64,000 bases of DNA from Enterococcus_E cecorum_C. GTDB taxonomy: Bacteria; Bacillota; Bacilli; Lactobacillales; Enterococcaceae. Both the position numbers and the translations under genes were made by a program. Of the stretch, positions 51,401-59,951 are shown in pieces; the first letter of the stretch is position 1; each line of letters opens with the position of its first letter. The DNA lies in assembly GCF_052119425.1 (NCBI RefSeq), contig NZ_JBQKFH010000010.1, positions 5,682 through 69,681 on the forward strand, written 5' to 3'. The notes under the pieces are model-generated. The model did not search any database and had not been told where the DNA came from. It saw only the letters and a list, made by a program, of their open reading frames with translations.

Positions 51401-51738
51401 AACGTTTAAAGATTCTTTGGAAAATCATCCGTGTTACAGGTTTTAGCAAGTTTGTCCTATCATTTATTTTGTATCTCTTTTTCTCTGCTTTCTTATTCAA
51501 TTGGCTTGAACCATCTATTAGATCTTTTGGTGATGGTTTATGGTACGCTTTTGTTTCAGCAACGACGCTTTGATATGGGGATATTGTTGTAACGACTTTT
51601 TTAGGTCGAATGATTAGTGTAATTCTCACTATTTATGGTTTGATTTTTTTCGGTTGTCTTTCGGGTGTATTGGTTAATTATTATACAGAGATGAATCATC
51701 TACATCGTGAAGAAGAAAAATCAAATCTAAAAAAATGA
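51397..51738 (+). pseudogene. Two-helix potassium channel gene with stop codon in selectivity filter
   Basis: The frame from ATG 51397 encodes a 2TM ion channel (Ion_trans_2 type): a first helix (KFVLSFILYLFFSAFLF), a pore helix (FGDGLWYAFVSATTL), then TGA at 51571-51573, then YGDIVVTTFLGR and a second helix (MISVILTIYGLIFFGCL), ending at TGA 51736. The stop takes the place of the first glycine of the TTxGYGD filter, so one base change from GGA explains it. Without it the product is 113 residues. It overlaps the broken ClC gene by four bases. Confidence 0.85.
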
Positions 51739-51757
51739 AAAAACTGATGAAAAAAAC

Positions 51758-51786
51758 TTCACAGATACTTACAATATCGGTATAAT
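51758..51786 (+). promoter_or_regulatory. Sigma-A promoter of yebC
   Basis: TTCACA (51758-51763) and TATAAT (51781-51786) are spaced exactly 17 bp, 56 bases before the yebC start. Confidence 0.75.
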
Positions 51787-51842
51787 ATGGAGTGGACCTT
51801 AAGTATTTATGAAATGAAACTATTAGAAAGCGAAGTGAAATT

Positions 51843-52565
51843 ATGGGTCGTAAATGGGCAAATATCGTCGCTAAGAAAACGGCGAAAGATGCAAATAATA
51901 GCCGAATTTATGCGAAATTTGGTATTGAAATCTATGCAGCTGCAAAATCGGGTGAACCTGACCCACATTCTAACCAAAAATTACGTTTCGTTATTGAAAG
52001 AGCGAAAACTTATAATGTACCACGTCATATCATTGACCGCGCCATTGAAAAAGCAAAAGGTGGCGGCGATGAACAATACCAAGAATTACGCTATGAAGGT
52101 TTCGGACCAAATGGCTCAATGGTCATCGTGGACACTTTAACCAATAATGTCAACCGTACAGCTGCGGATGTCCGTGCTGCCTTTGGTAAAAACGGCGGAA
52201 ACATGGGTGTAACTGGTGCAGTCAGCTACATGTTTGATAATACAGCATTATTTGGTTTTGCAGGCGATGATGCGGACGAAATCCTAGAATATTTAATGGA
52301 TAAAGACATCGATGTACGTGATGTTGAAGCTGAAGATGGTCAAATTATGGTTTATGGTGAACCAACTGATTTCCATGCGATTCAAGAAGCACTAAAAGAA
52401 AAAGGAATCACTGACTTTAGCGTGGCTGAAATGCAAATGATTCCTCAAAATGAAGTTACCCTAACTGGGGATGACTTAGCTAAGTTTGAAAAAATGATTG
52501 ATGTTTTAGAGGACTTAGAAGATGTTCAATCCGTTTACCACAATGTAGACTTTGGCGAAGAATAA
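51843..52565 (+). CDS. yebC: YebC/PmpR family protein
   Basis: The 240-residue protein has the family start GRKWANIVAKKTAKDANNSR and the core NVPRHIIDRAIEKAKGG and YEGFGPNGSMVIVDTLTNNV. YebC-type proteins have been described as transcription regulators and, more recently, as factors that help ribosomes through polyproline stretches. The ATG has GCGAAGTG upstream, a weak ribosome binding site. It is monocistronic with its own promoter and terminator. Confidence 0.94.
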   Translation: MGRKWANIVAKKTAKDANNSRIYAKFGIEIYAAAKSGEPDPHSNQKLRFVIERAKTYNVPRHIIDRAIEKAKGGGDEQYQELRYEGFGPNGSMVIVDTLTNNVNRTAADVRAAFGKNGGNMGVTGAVSYMFDNTALFGFAGDDADEILEYLMDKDIDVRDVEAEDGQIMVYGEPTDFHAIQEALKEKGITDFSVAEMQMIPQNEVTLTGDDLAKFEKMIDVLEDLEDVQSVYHNVDFGEE

Positions 52566-52580
52566 TATATTTGTAACGAT

Positions 52581-52618
52581 AAGGCTGGATGCTTGAAAGA
52601 AGTGTCTGGTCTTTTTTT
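52581..52618 (+). terminator. Terminator after yebC
   Basis: AAGGCTGGATGCTT and AAGTGTCTGGTCTT can pair with several G-U pairs, followed by seven T residues. Confidence 0.7.
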
Positions 52619-52679
52619 CTTGTTTTCCAAAATATATTTATACCCGTTGTGCTAGTTGAAAAATACTGGAAAAAATAAA

Positions 52680-52740
52680 AGATTTCGCATAAAGTAAACT
52701 CAAAACCAACCACAGAAATGAGTGAACGATACGCGAAATC
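52680..52740. repeat. Inverted repeat GATTTCGC / GCGAAATC
   Basis: Two perfect eight-base arms lie at 52680-52687 and 52733-52740, 45 bases apart, in the gap between yebC and a doubtful minus-strand ORF. A palindrome CGGTATACCG follows at 52746-52755. I see no gene in 52619-52761. Confidence 0.45.
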
Positions 52741-52761
52741 AATCCCGGTATACCGAAACTT

Positions 52762-53037
52762 TTACTGAACCACAAGTACTTTTTTCAATGATTTTAGAAA
52801 ATCTCTTATTCGATTTAATTGTGTCGGTAAATGAGTGGTCGGAATCTCAAAATAAACTGAAATAGTGGAGTGCGCCGGTCGGAAATTCTCAAGTGGTAGG
52901 TCACTGAGTAAAAATTCTAGAAATTCGTATTTATCCTTAATGGGCTTGATTTTCACGTCAAATAATTGCAATTTATTTTGTAAATATTGTGCGATGGCTG
53001 ATTGTTGTTGGATAATTTTAGGCTGAACAGGACACAA
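52762..53037 (-). CDS. Doubtful 91-codon ORF downstream of helD
   Basis: I do not recognise this protein. It is mixed alpha/beta in composition (QSAIAQYLQNKLQLFDVKI at the start, STISVYFEIPTTHLPTQLNR later) and reads like a real soluble protein. Its TTG start has no ribosome binding site and a terminator hairpin for helD (53043-53070) lies between it and helD. It may be a remnant or a gene whose start has been lost. Confidence 0.3.
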   Translation of the reverse strand: MCPVQPKIIQQQSAIAQYLQNKLQLFDVKIKPIKDKYEFLEFLLSDLPLENFRPAHSTISVYFEIPTTHLPTQLNRIRDFLKSLKKVLVVQ

Positions 53038-53042
53038 AAGAA

Positions 53043-53070
53043 TATCCGTGCCCCAAAAAAGACACGGATA
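53043..53070 (-). terminator. Hairpin after helD
   Basis: TATCCGTG and CACGGATA form a perfect eight-pair stem just past the helD stop. The T stretch after it on the minus strand is short. Confidence 0.6.
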
Positions 53071-53074
53071 AGCA

Positions 53075-55342
53075 TTATTTGGTTTGAAAACTTTCAGGAT
53101 TTAAGTCTAATAAATAAGGACTTAACTGACCTTTTTGAGAAACGATATGTAATTCATGCATGGCACGGGTAAATATCGTATATAGAATTAATTGGTCATG
53201 TGTAGTTTGGAATTGTTGGTTAACATCCCAAGCAACGACTCGGTCAAATTCCAAGCCTTTTGCAAGATAGGCAGGAATAATCATGATATCACGCTTCATA
53301 AAGGTTTCCTCTGAATCAAGCAGTTGAACGGTTGCCTTTAGCTTTTCGTCTAATTGTTGGTAAAGCTCCTGACATTCTTTCGTGGTTTTACAAATAATTG
53401 CCGTTCGTAAATGGGGTTGTTCGGCACTACATTGTTGGATAAATTGATTGAACCAAGTGATTTTTTCATTTTTATCAAGTGTCCATAAAGTAGGTAGACT
53501 GGCATGGCGAGCAGTAGCCACAACTTGGTCTTCTTGAGATAAAAACTGGTTCGCAAAGTCCGTAATTTCCTGCGTAGAACGATAACTAGTCGTTAATTGA
53601 TAATTAGTCACTTCAACATCTGGGAAAAGACGATCGAGGCTGCCGACAATTGAATCATTACCAAAGATTTTTTGATTTAAATCCCCGCATAGACTGATAT
53701 TTGCTTTTGGATATAAACTACGCAATAAAGCGACTTGAGCTGGTGGAAAGTCTTGCATTTCATCGATAAAGATAAAGCGCCCCTTTTGTTCGACATAGAT
53801 CGGATACAGTCCTTTTGCCAATAAGAAGTATAATGTTGCATCACTGGTTGTCAATTGGCGGTTGCGCAAACGATTCTTCACTTCGGTAAGATGGTTTTGA
53901 TATTCTGCTACATCAATACCAGACACAGGCTCTATAGATTTTAAGAAATGTAGATATTGGGCTGCCAAATTGATGAACGTATAATTTTTCACTGCACGTT
54001 TGATTTTTCTAAATTTCTTTTTGACGATTTGTTGGCGAAACTCTTTTAACATTTTGCGCTCCGTTTTTTCGTCGGCTTCTAAATTTGGATTATCTTCAAA
54101 AGCTTGTTGGAGCATTTCTTCAGCAAGCGTTTTTACTTCAGGCAATTTTGCTTCATCTTTCATCAGGCCACCGATTTTTTTCAATAGTCTTGTTTGTAAG
54201 AGTTGCATGCGTTGATGAATCGGCAAGTTTGGATTGGTTTCTAAATAATAGGCACGTATTTGCTCTTTAGATAAAATCATCCGGTCGTTTAACTTCAGAT
54301 TTCTAAACAATGGGCCCACAGTGGTGATACTTTTGAGATATGGCTTGATTTGATAGACAGCGGTGACACTTTGTTTAAAGCTATCGACAGCATTTTCTAA
54401 ATCAGCTAAAAATTCTTCTTCACTCATCGTATTTTTAGGAATTTCCATCGTTGGCAAGAGCTGTTGTAGAAAATCATTGAAAGTAAAGGTCGGCACTTGG
54501 CTTTCACCTAAAGACGGCAGCACCATCGAAATATAATCGGTAAATAAACGGTTAGGAGAGAAGACGAGGACTTGCTTTTCATCTAGCCATTGACGATTAT
54601 GGTATAAAATATAGGCCACCCGTTGCAAGAGTGCTGAGGTTTTTCCGCTTCCAGCAATCCCTTGAATTAAGACGGCCTTACTGTGGCTGTCACGGATGAT
54701 GGTATTTTGCATTTTTTGGATGGTCGCCACGATATTTTTCATTTGATTGCTGCTGGTTTCATCTAATACTTCAAGCAAGAATTCATCATTAATTGTATCA
54801 TTAGTATCGACCATTGCTTGTAGTTTGCCATCTGTGATTTTGAATTGTCGTTTTAAAGTAAGTTCGACTTCAAAGGTGTCATGATCGGTTTGATAACTTG
54901 CTTTTCCAAGATGACCTTCATAGTATAGGTTGGCAATCGGTGCACGCCAGTCAATAATGGTTGGTTCTTCATTTTTATCCCGTAAAGAAGCGATTCCCAG
55001 GTACAGTGTTTCGTCGAGCGCTTCTTCTTTGAAATCAATCCGTGCAAAATACGGACTTTTTTGCATGGCAGATAGTGTTTGGATACGTTTTTCTTGGGAT
55101 TGGGCATTTTGATATTTCATCATTAAATCTTGTTCGTGTTTTTGATATTCCACGACTGATTCGTAAAAGGCCTCTTCAGAACCTGTTTGAATCTTTATAT
55201 CGGCTAATTCTTTTAAATCACTTTGAAAATGGCCGTTTAGTTCTTGTAATTTTCGGCTTAAGATATTTTTTTCTTGTTCTATATTAACGAGTGTTTCATT
55301 TAAATGTTGGATTTCTTGTTCTTTTGCGTTAATTGTAATCAC
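53075..55342 (-). CDS. helD: HelD-like superfamily 1 helicase, RNA polymerase recycling factor
   Basis: HelD removes stalled RNA polymerase from DNA. The protein has a long N-terminal coiled coil (about residues 1-85) that reaches the polymerase channel, Walker A in GIAGSGKTSALLQRVAYIL, Walker B in FIDEMQDFPPAQ, motif LTTSYRST, and IMIIPAYLAKGLEFDRVVAW near the C-terminus. The start is unclear. GTG 55342 gives 755 residues but overlaps AGGGGTGAT, a near-perfect ribosome binding site; ATT 55333 is better placed behind it; TTG 55351 has none. It is monocistronic. Confidence 0.88.
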   Translation of the reverse strand: MITINAKEQEIQHLNETLVNIEQEKNILSRKLQELNGHFQSDLKELADIKIQTGSEEAFYESVVEYQKHEQDLMMKYQNAQSQEKRIQTLSAMQKSPYFARIDFKEEALDETLYLGIASLRDKNEEPTIIDWRAPIANLYYEGHLGKASYQTDHDTFEVELTLKRQFKITDGKLQAMVDTNDTINDEFLLEVLDETSSNQMKNIVATIQKMQNTIIRDSHSKAVLIQGIAGSGKTSALLQRVAYILYHNRQWLDEKQVLVFSPNRLFTDYISMVLPSLGESQVPTFTFNDFLQQLLPTMEIPKNTMSEEEFLADLENAVDSFKQSVTAVYQIKPYLKSITTVGPLFRNLKLNDRMILSKEQIRAYYLETNPNLPIHQRMQLLQTRLLKKIGGLMKDEAKLPEVKTLAEEMLQQAFEDNPNLEADEKTERKMLKEFRQQIVKKKFRKIKRAVKNYTFINLAAQYLHFLKSIEPVSGIDVAEYQNHLTEVKNRLRNRQLTTSDATLYFLLAKGLYPIYVEQKGRFIFIDEMQDFPPAQVALLRSLYPKANISLCGDLNQKIFGNDSIVGSLDRLFPDVEVTNYQLTTSYRSTQEITDFANQFLSQEDQVVATARHASLPTLWTLDKNEKITWFNQFIQQCSAEQPHLRTAIICKTTKECQELYQQLDEKLKATVQLLDSEETFMKRDIMIIPAYLAKGLEFDRVVAWDVNQQFQTTHDQLILYTIFTRAMHELHIVSQKGQLSPYLLDLNPESFQTK

Positions 55343-55445
55343 CCCTAACAATTCTTGACTTAAAATTATAGCATAGATTAGGGGGATTAACTACCATTTG
55401 ATAGTAAAAAAGTATGTTATGTCTTAACTAAAAGCTAAAAGATAG

Positions 55446-55473
55446 TTGACAATTCAGTTCGTTCGTTTATCAT
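55446..55473 (+). promoter_or_regulatory. Promoter of tautomerase gene
   Basis: A perfect TTGACA (55446-55451) is followed after 16 bp by TATCAT (55468-55473). Confidence 0.7.
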
Positions 55474-55504
55474 AAAATTAGATTATTTTTGAGGAGGAAT
55501 TTTG

Positions 55505-55684
55505 ATGCCATTCGTACACATTGAATTAGTGGAAGGTCGCAGCCAAGAACAATTAGAAAACATGATGAAAGATGTGACAGAAGCCGTTCACAAAAATACT
55601 GGTGCACCTAAAGAACATATTCATGTCATTATTAATGAAATGAAAAAAGGCACATATGGTGTAAACGGTGAGTGGAAAAAATAA
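55505..55684 (+). CDS. 4-oxalocrotonate tautomerase family protein
   Basis: The 59-residue protein begins M-PFVHIELVEGRSQEQ; after removal of the methionine, proline 1 becomes the catalytic base. ATG 55505 is chosen because it places proline at position 2 and follows GAGGAGG. Small tautomerases of this type are common in Firmicutes; the substrate is unknown. The end KGTYGVNGEWKK is typical. It is monocistronic. Confidence 0.92.
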   Translation: MPFVHIELVEGRSQEQLENMMKDVTEAVHKNTGAPKEHIHVIINEMKKGTYGVNGEWKK

Positions 55685-55692
55685 GCAGTTCA

Positions 55693-55723
55693 AAAATGTC
55701 TGGAAATCTTCTAGGCATTTTTT
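55693..55723 (+). terminator. Terminator after tautomerase gene
   Basis: AAAATGTCT pairs with AGGCATTTT, followed by six T residues. Confidence 0.72.
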
Positions 55724-55796
55724 GTTCAATTTTTCTAGCATTTCTTTTCATTTTTTCTTGCAATTTTCAAGAAATGGTGTTTAAATAGAAGACGTA

Positions 55797-56031
55797 AATT
55801 GATCGATGAGAAAGACACCTAAACTTGAGAGTCTTCTGATAAGAGAGGAAGGTCGTGGCTGAAAACCTTCTAGGAGAAAACCAAGGGCAGACCACTTTCA
55901 CAAGACCCTTATGAATCTAAGGGCGGTGCAGACCGTTAAGACTTTCAAGGAGTAGCAATACTTAAAATTAGGTGGAACCACGTAGATACGTCCTAGTGTA
56001 GTCATGAATGATGGCTATGCTAGGACTTTTT
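55797..56031 (+). ncRNA. T-box riboswitch (Thr) in thrS leader
   Basis: The 3' part has the T-box sequence AGGTGGAACCACG (55970-55982), which reads uncharged tRNA, and then a terminator (GTCCTAG 55990-55996 with CTAGGAC 56020-56026, T run to 56031). In stem I, GAAAG near 55810 can pair with CTTTC at about 55895, which places ACC (55891-55893), a threonine codon, as the likely specifier. When tRNA-Thr is uncharged, the T-box arm should form the antiterminator and allow thrS expression. Confidence 0.92.
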
Positions 56032-56069
56032 GTTTTACGTGAATCATCAGAAATATGGAGGAAAACAAG

Positions 56070-58007
56070 ATGGTTAAAATTACTTTTCCAGATGGTGCAG
56101 TCAAAGAATTTGCTGCAGGTGTAACAACGAAAGAAATCGCTGAAGGTATCTCAAAGAGTTTAGCGAAAAAAGCATTAGCCGGTAAATTAAACGGCCAATT
56201 AATTGATTTAACACGCGAAATTAATGAAGATGGGGCAATTGAAATTATTACGCCAGATCATGAAGATGCGTTGAGCCTATTACGTCATTCAAGTGCCCAT
56301 TTAATGGCTCAAGCAATGCGTCGTTTATATCCCAAAATTCACTTTGGCGTAGGTCCAGCCATTGATTCTGGTTTCTACTACGATACAGATAATGGAGAAA
56401 ATGCAATTACCGCAGAAGACCTACCAGCTATCGAAGCGGAAATGATGAAGATTGTGAAAGAAAACTTACCAATCGAACGCCGTGTCTTAACAAAACAAGA
56501 AGCACTAGAATTATTTGCGCAAGATCCATATAAAGTGGAATTAATTACCGAATTACCTGAAGATGAAGTGATTACTGCTTACCAACAAGGTGAATTCGTA
56601 GACCTTTGCCGTGGCCCACATGTCCCTTCAACTGGTCGTATCCAAGTCTTTCAATTATTATCAGTGGCCGGTGCATATTGGCGCGGAAATTCTGACAACC
56701 ATATGATGCAACGTGTTTATGGTACTGCCTTCTTTGATAAAAAAGACTTAAAAGAATTCTTGCGTTTACGTGAAGAAGCTAAAGAACGTGACCACCGTAA
56801 ATTAGGTAAAGAACTTGATTTATTCATGGTATCTAAGGAAGTTGGTTCTGGTTTGCCATTCTGGTTACCAAAAGGCGCTACGATCCGTCGTACCATTGAA
56901 CGCTACATTGTTGATAAAGAAATTAGCTTAGGTTACCAACATGTCTATACTCCAGTGATGGCTGATGTGAACCTTTATAAGACTTCTGGCCACTGGGATC
57001 ACTACCATGAAGATATGTTCCCACCAATGGATATGGGCGATGGTGAAATGTTGGTATTACGCCCAATGAACTGTCCGCACCACATGATGGTTTATAAAAA
57101 TGACATCCATTCCTACCGCGAGTTACCAATTCGTATTGCTGAATTAGGAATGATGCATCGTTATGAAAAATCAGGTGCTTTATCTGGTTTACAACGTGTG
57201 CGTGAAATGACTTTAAATGATGGACATACATTTGTGCGTCCAGATCAAATTAAAGATGAATTCAAACGTACTTTAGACTTAATGACTTCTGTTTACCATG
57301 ATTTTGGTATTGATGATTATCGTTTCCGTCTAAGTTATCGTGATCCAAATAATACAGATAAGTACTTTGATGATGATGCTATGTGGGAAAATGCACAAAC
57401 CATGTTAAAAGCTGCGATGGATGAATTAGGCTTAGAATACTTTGAAGCAGAAGGAGAAGCGGCATTCTACGGTCCTAAACTAGACGTTCAAGTAAAAACA
57501 GCACTAGGTATGGAAGAAACACTATCTACTATCCAATTAGACTTCTTATTACCTGAACGTTTTGATTTAACATATGTGGGTGAAGATGGCGAAAATACCC
57601 ACCGCCCAGTCGTTATCCACCGTGGAATCGTCTCAACTATGGAACGTTTTGTCGCTTACTTAACAGAAGTGTACAAAGGGGCTTTCCCAACATGGTTAGC
57701 ACCAATTCAAGCAACCATTATTCCTGTGTCTGTGGATGCGCATAGTGATTACGCTTATGAAATCAAACGTCGTCTACAAGAAAAAGGATTACGTGTCGAA
57801 GTGGATGATCGTAACGAAAAAATGGGTTACAAGATTCGGGCTTCTCAAACGCAAAAAATTCCTTACCAAATCGTTGTTGGGGATAAAGAAGTGGAAGAAG
57901 GTACTGTTAATATCCGCCGCTACGGTAGCAAAGAAACACATGTAGAATTACTAGACATGTTTATCGATGCCATGGTTGCGGACGTGAAGAACTACAGCCG
58001 TAAATAG
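56070..58007 (+). CDS. thrS: Threonyl-tRNA synthetase
   Basis: ThrRS charges tRNA-Thr. Domains run TGS (1-63), editing domain with HSSAHLMAQAMRRLYP, catalytic core with GSGLPFWLPKGATIRR, RPMNCPHHMMVY (zinc cysteine) and a C-terminal anticodon-binding domain (GLRVEVDDRNEKMGYKIR). ATG 56070 follows GGAGG at the right distance and gives 645 residues; ATG 56055 overlaps that site. All catalytic motifs are intact, in contrast to the proS-like gene. Expression is controlled by the T-box leader. Confidence 0.97.
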   Translation: MVKITFPDGAVKEFAAGVTTKEIAEGISKSLAKKALAGKLNGQLIDLTREINEDGAIEIITPDHEDALSLLRHSSAHLMAQAMRRLYPKIHFGVGPAIDSGFYYDTDNGENAITAEDLPAIEAEMMKIVKENLPIERRVLTKQEALELFAQDPYKVELITELPEDEVITAYQQGEFVDLCRGPHVPSTGRIQVFQLLSVAGAYWRGNSDNHMMQRVYGTAFFDKKDLKEFLRLREEAKERDHRKLGKELDLFMVSKEVGSGLPFWLPKGATIRRTIERYIVDKEISLGYQHVYTPVMADVNLYKTSGHWDHYHEDMFPPMDMGDGEMLVLRPMNCPHHMMVYKNDIHSYRELPIRIAELGMMHRYEKSGALSGLQRVREMTLNDGHTFVRPDQIKDEFKRTLDLMTSVYHDFGIDDYRFRLSYRDPNNTDKYFDDDAMWENAQTMLKAAMDELGLEYFEAEGEAAFYGPKLDVQVKTALGMEETLSTIQLDFLLPERFDLTYVGEDGENTHRPVVIHRGIVSTMERFVAYLTEVYKGAFPTWLAPIQATIIPVSVDAHSDYAYEIKRRLQEKGLRVEVDDRNEKMGYKIRASQTQKIPYQIVVGDKEVEEGTVNIRRYGSKETHVELLDMFIDAMVADVKNYSRK

Positions 58008-58023
58008 TGAAACAAAATGATAA

Positions 58024-58060
58024 AGATGCCAAACGTATTGATATTGGTTTGGCATCTTTT
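58024..58060 (+). terminator. Terminator after thrS
   Basis: AGATGCCAAAC and GTTTGGCATCT form a perfect 11-pair stem followed by T residues. Confidence 0.9.
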
Positions 58061-58102
58061 GTTTTTTTGTTAAAACTTTCATGGATTAATTTTGCAATCT
58101 AT

Positions 58103-58131
58103 TTGCTTTTATGAAAAAAGTATGCTATATT
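58103..58131 (+). promoter_or_regulatory. Promoter of rimP-nusA-infB operon
   Basis: TTGCTT (58103-58108) and TATATT (58126-58131) are spaced 17 bp, with TGC directly before the -10. Confidence 0.75.
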
Positions 58132-58156
58132 TTCATTAGTAATGATACTTGAAGGT

Positions 58157-58188
58157 GAGTGAGCGATGTTTAATTGCTCACTCTTTTT
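58157..58188 (+). terminator. Leader terminator or attenuator before rimP
   Basis: GAGTGAGC and GCTCACTC form a perfect eight-pair stem with five T residues, about 20 bases after the expected transcription start and 45 bases before rimP. Its position between promoter and first gene suggests attenuation, perhaps with feedback by NusA encoded in the operon. Confidence 0.75.
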
Positions 58189-58232
58189 AATGAAAAAATG
58201 CCTTGAAGTTCACTAAAGGAGGTCTGAAGAAT

Positions 58233-58706
58233 TTGAGTAGCGTTGTCCAAACAGTTACCGATTTAGTTACACCAATTGTTGATGAACATGGATTTGAATT
58301 AGTAGAAGTAGAATTTGTCAAAGAAGGAAAAAGCTGGTATCTTCGTGTCTTTATCGATAAAGAAGGCGGAATTGATATTGAAGAATGTGCGCTTGTCAGT
58401 GAACAATTAAGCGAAAAATTAGATAACGTTGATCCTGATCCAATCCCACAAGCTTACTTTTTAGAGGTTTCTTCACCAGGAGCAGAACGCCCATTGAAGA
58501 AAGAAAAAGATTATGAAAAAGCATTAGGAGAATACATTCATATCTCTTTATATCAAGCGGTTCAAGATGAAAAAGTTTATGAAGGATTTTTGGAAAGCTT
58601 CGATGAAAATCAATTAACATTAAAAGTACGCATCAAAACACGTGAAAAACAAATCACTTTTGATCGAAACAATATTGCCAAAGCACGTTTAGCAATTCAG
58701 TTTTAA
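58233..58706 (+). CDS. rimP: Ribosome maturation factor RimP
   Basis: RimP helps assemble the 30S subunit. TTG 58233 is chosen because a perfect AAAGGAGG lies ten bases upstream and homologues begin here; the frame to 58203 would include that site. The 157-residue protein has FELVEVEFVKEGKSWYLRVF and the conserved YFLEVSSPGAERPLK near residue 85. It heads the rimP-nusA-ylxR-ylxQ-infB-rbfA operon. Confidence 0.95.
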   Translation: MSSVVQTVTDLVTPIVDEHGFELVEVEFVKEGKSWYLRVFIDKEGGIDIEECALVSEQLSEKLDNVDPDPIPQAYFLEVSSPGAERPLKKEKDYEKALGEYIHISLYQAVQDEKVYEGFLESFDENQLTLKVRIKTREKQITFDRNNIAKARLAIQF

Positions 58707-58727
58707 TTATGGAGGGAAAATAATCAA

Positions 58728-59942
58728 ATGAGTAAAGAAATGTTAACGGCCTTAGAAACTTTAGAAGCGGAAAAAGGTATTGCCAAAGAAATCGTGATTG
58801 AAGCCTTGGAAGCCGCTTTAATCTCTGCCTATAAACGCCACTATGGACAAGCCCAAAATGTGGAAGTTGAATTTGATCAAAAGAAAGGGGACATCCATGT
58901 TTATGCGGTGAAAGAAGTCACTGAAGAAGTCATGGATAGCCAATTAGAAGTTTCAATTAAAGATGCGATTGCGATTAATCCGCATTATGAAATTGGAGAT
59001 AAGATTCGTTTTGAAGTGACACCAAAAGATTTCGGTCGGATTGCTGCTCAAACTGCTAAACAAGTCATCTTACAACGTGTTCGTGAAGCAGAACGTAGCA
59101 TTATTTATGAAGAATTCTCACAATATGAAAAAGAAATTCTTCAAGGAATCGTTGAACGTCAAGATAATCGTTATATCTACGTGAATTTAGGGAAGATTGA
59201 AGCCGTCTTATCAAAACAAGACCAAATGTTAAATGAATTCTACCAACCACATGACCGCATTAAAGTCTTTGTATCCAAGGTAGAAAATACTTCAAAAGGC
59301 CCTCAAGTCTTTGTAAGCCGTAGTCATCCTGATTTACTACGTCGCTTATTTGAACAAGAAGTCCCAGAAGTGTATGATGGTACTGTTGAAATCATGAGTA
59401 TTGCCCGTGAAGCTGGGGACCGTTCTAAAATTGCGGTTCGTTCATTTGATGCAGATATTGATCCAGTGGGTACTTGTGTCGGTCCAAAAGGTCAACGTGT
59501 CCAAAATGTAGTCAATGAATTAAAAGGCGAAAACATGGATATCGTCGAATGGGATGAAGATCCAGCTGTTTACATTGCCAATGCGTTGAATCCAGCAGAA
59601 GTAAGTGATGTAATCTTTGACTTAGAAAATCCAAAATCATGTACGGTTGTTGTGCCAGACAATCAATTATCCTTAGCGATTGGTAAACGTGGTCAAAATG
59701 CACGTTTAGCTGCCAAATTAACCAACCATAAAATTGATATCAAACCTGAATCTCAAATGCAAGAATTCTACGCGCAACTTGAAGCACAAGAAGCTCAAGA
59801 AGAAGTAGATGAATCATTAGTAGAAGAAGCGTTTGACGAAGTGGCACAAGAAATTAGTGAAGAAGTTGTAGCTGAGGAAGTTGCACAAGATGATGCTGTA
59901 GAAGTGTTAGAAAGCGAAGATGAAACTTTAACTGAAGAATAG
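58728..59942 (+). CDS. nusA: Transcription termination/antitermination protein NusA
   Basis: NusA binds RNA polymerase and controls pausing and termination. Domains are the N-terminal polymerase-binding part (1-125), S1 (about 130-200, GIVERQDNRYIYVNLG), and two KH domains (VGTCVGPKGQRVQNVVNEL and LAIGKRGQNARLAAKL). The tail from about 345 is a very acidic stretch rich in glutamate. Length 404. AGGGAAAA precedes the ATG. Its own leader has a terminator it might act on. Confidence 0.96.
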   Translation: MSKEMLTALETLEAEKGIAKEIVIEALEAALISAYKRHYGQAQNVEVEFDQKKGDIHVYAVKEVTEEVMDSQLEVSIKDAIAINPHYEIGDKIRFEVTPKDFGRIAAQTAKQVILQRVREAERSIIYEEFSQYEKEILQGIVERQDNRYIYVNLGKIEAVLSKQDQMLNEFYQPHDRIKVFVSKVENTSKGPQVFVSRSHPDLLRRLFEQEVPEVYDGTVEIMSIAREAGDRSKIAVRSFDADIDPVGTCVGPKGQRVQNVVNELKGENMDIVEWDEDPAVYIANALNPAEVSDVIFDLENPKSCTVVVPDNQLSLAIGKRGQNARLAAKLTNHKIDIKPESQMQEFYAQLEAQEAQEEVDESLVEEAFDEVAQEISEEVVAEEVAQDDAVEVLESEDETLTEE

Positions 59943-59951
59943 GAGGTACCT

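Noticed and set aside
51571..51573. TGA read as tryptophan or selenocysteine in the potassium channel
   Set aside because: Other genes here use TGA as a normal stop, tryptophan would not fit the filter, and no selenocysteine hairpin is visible.
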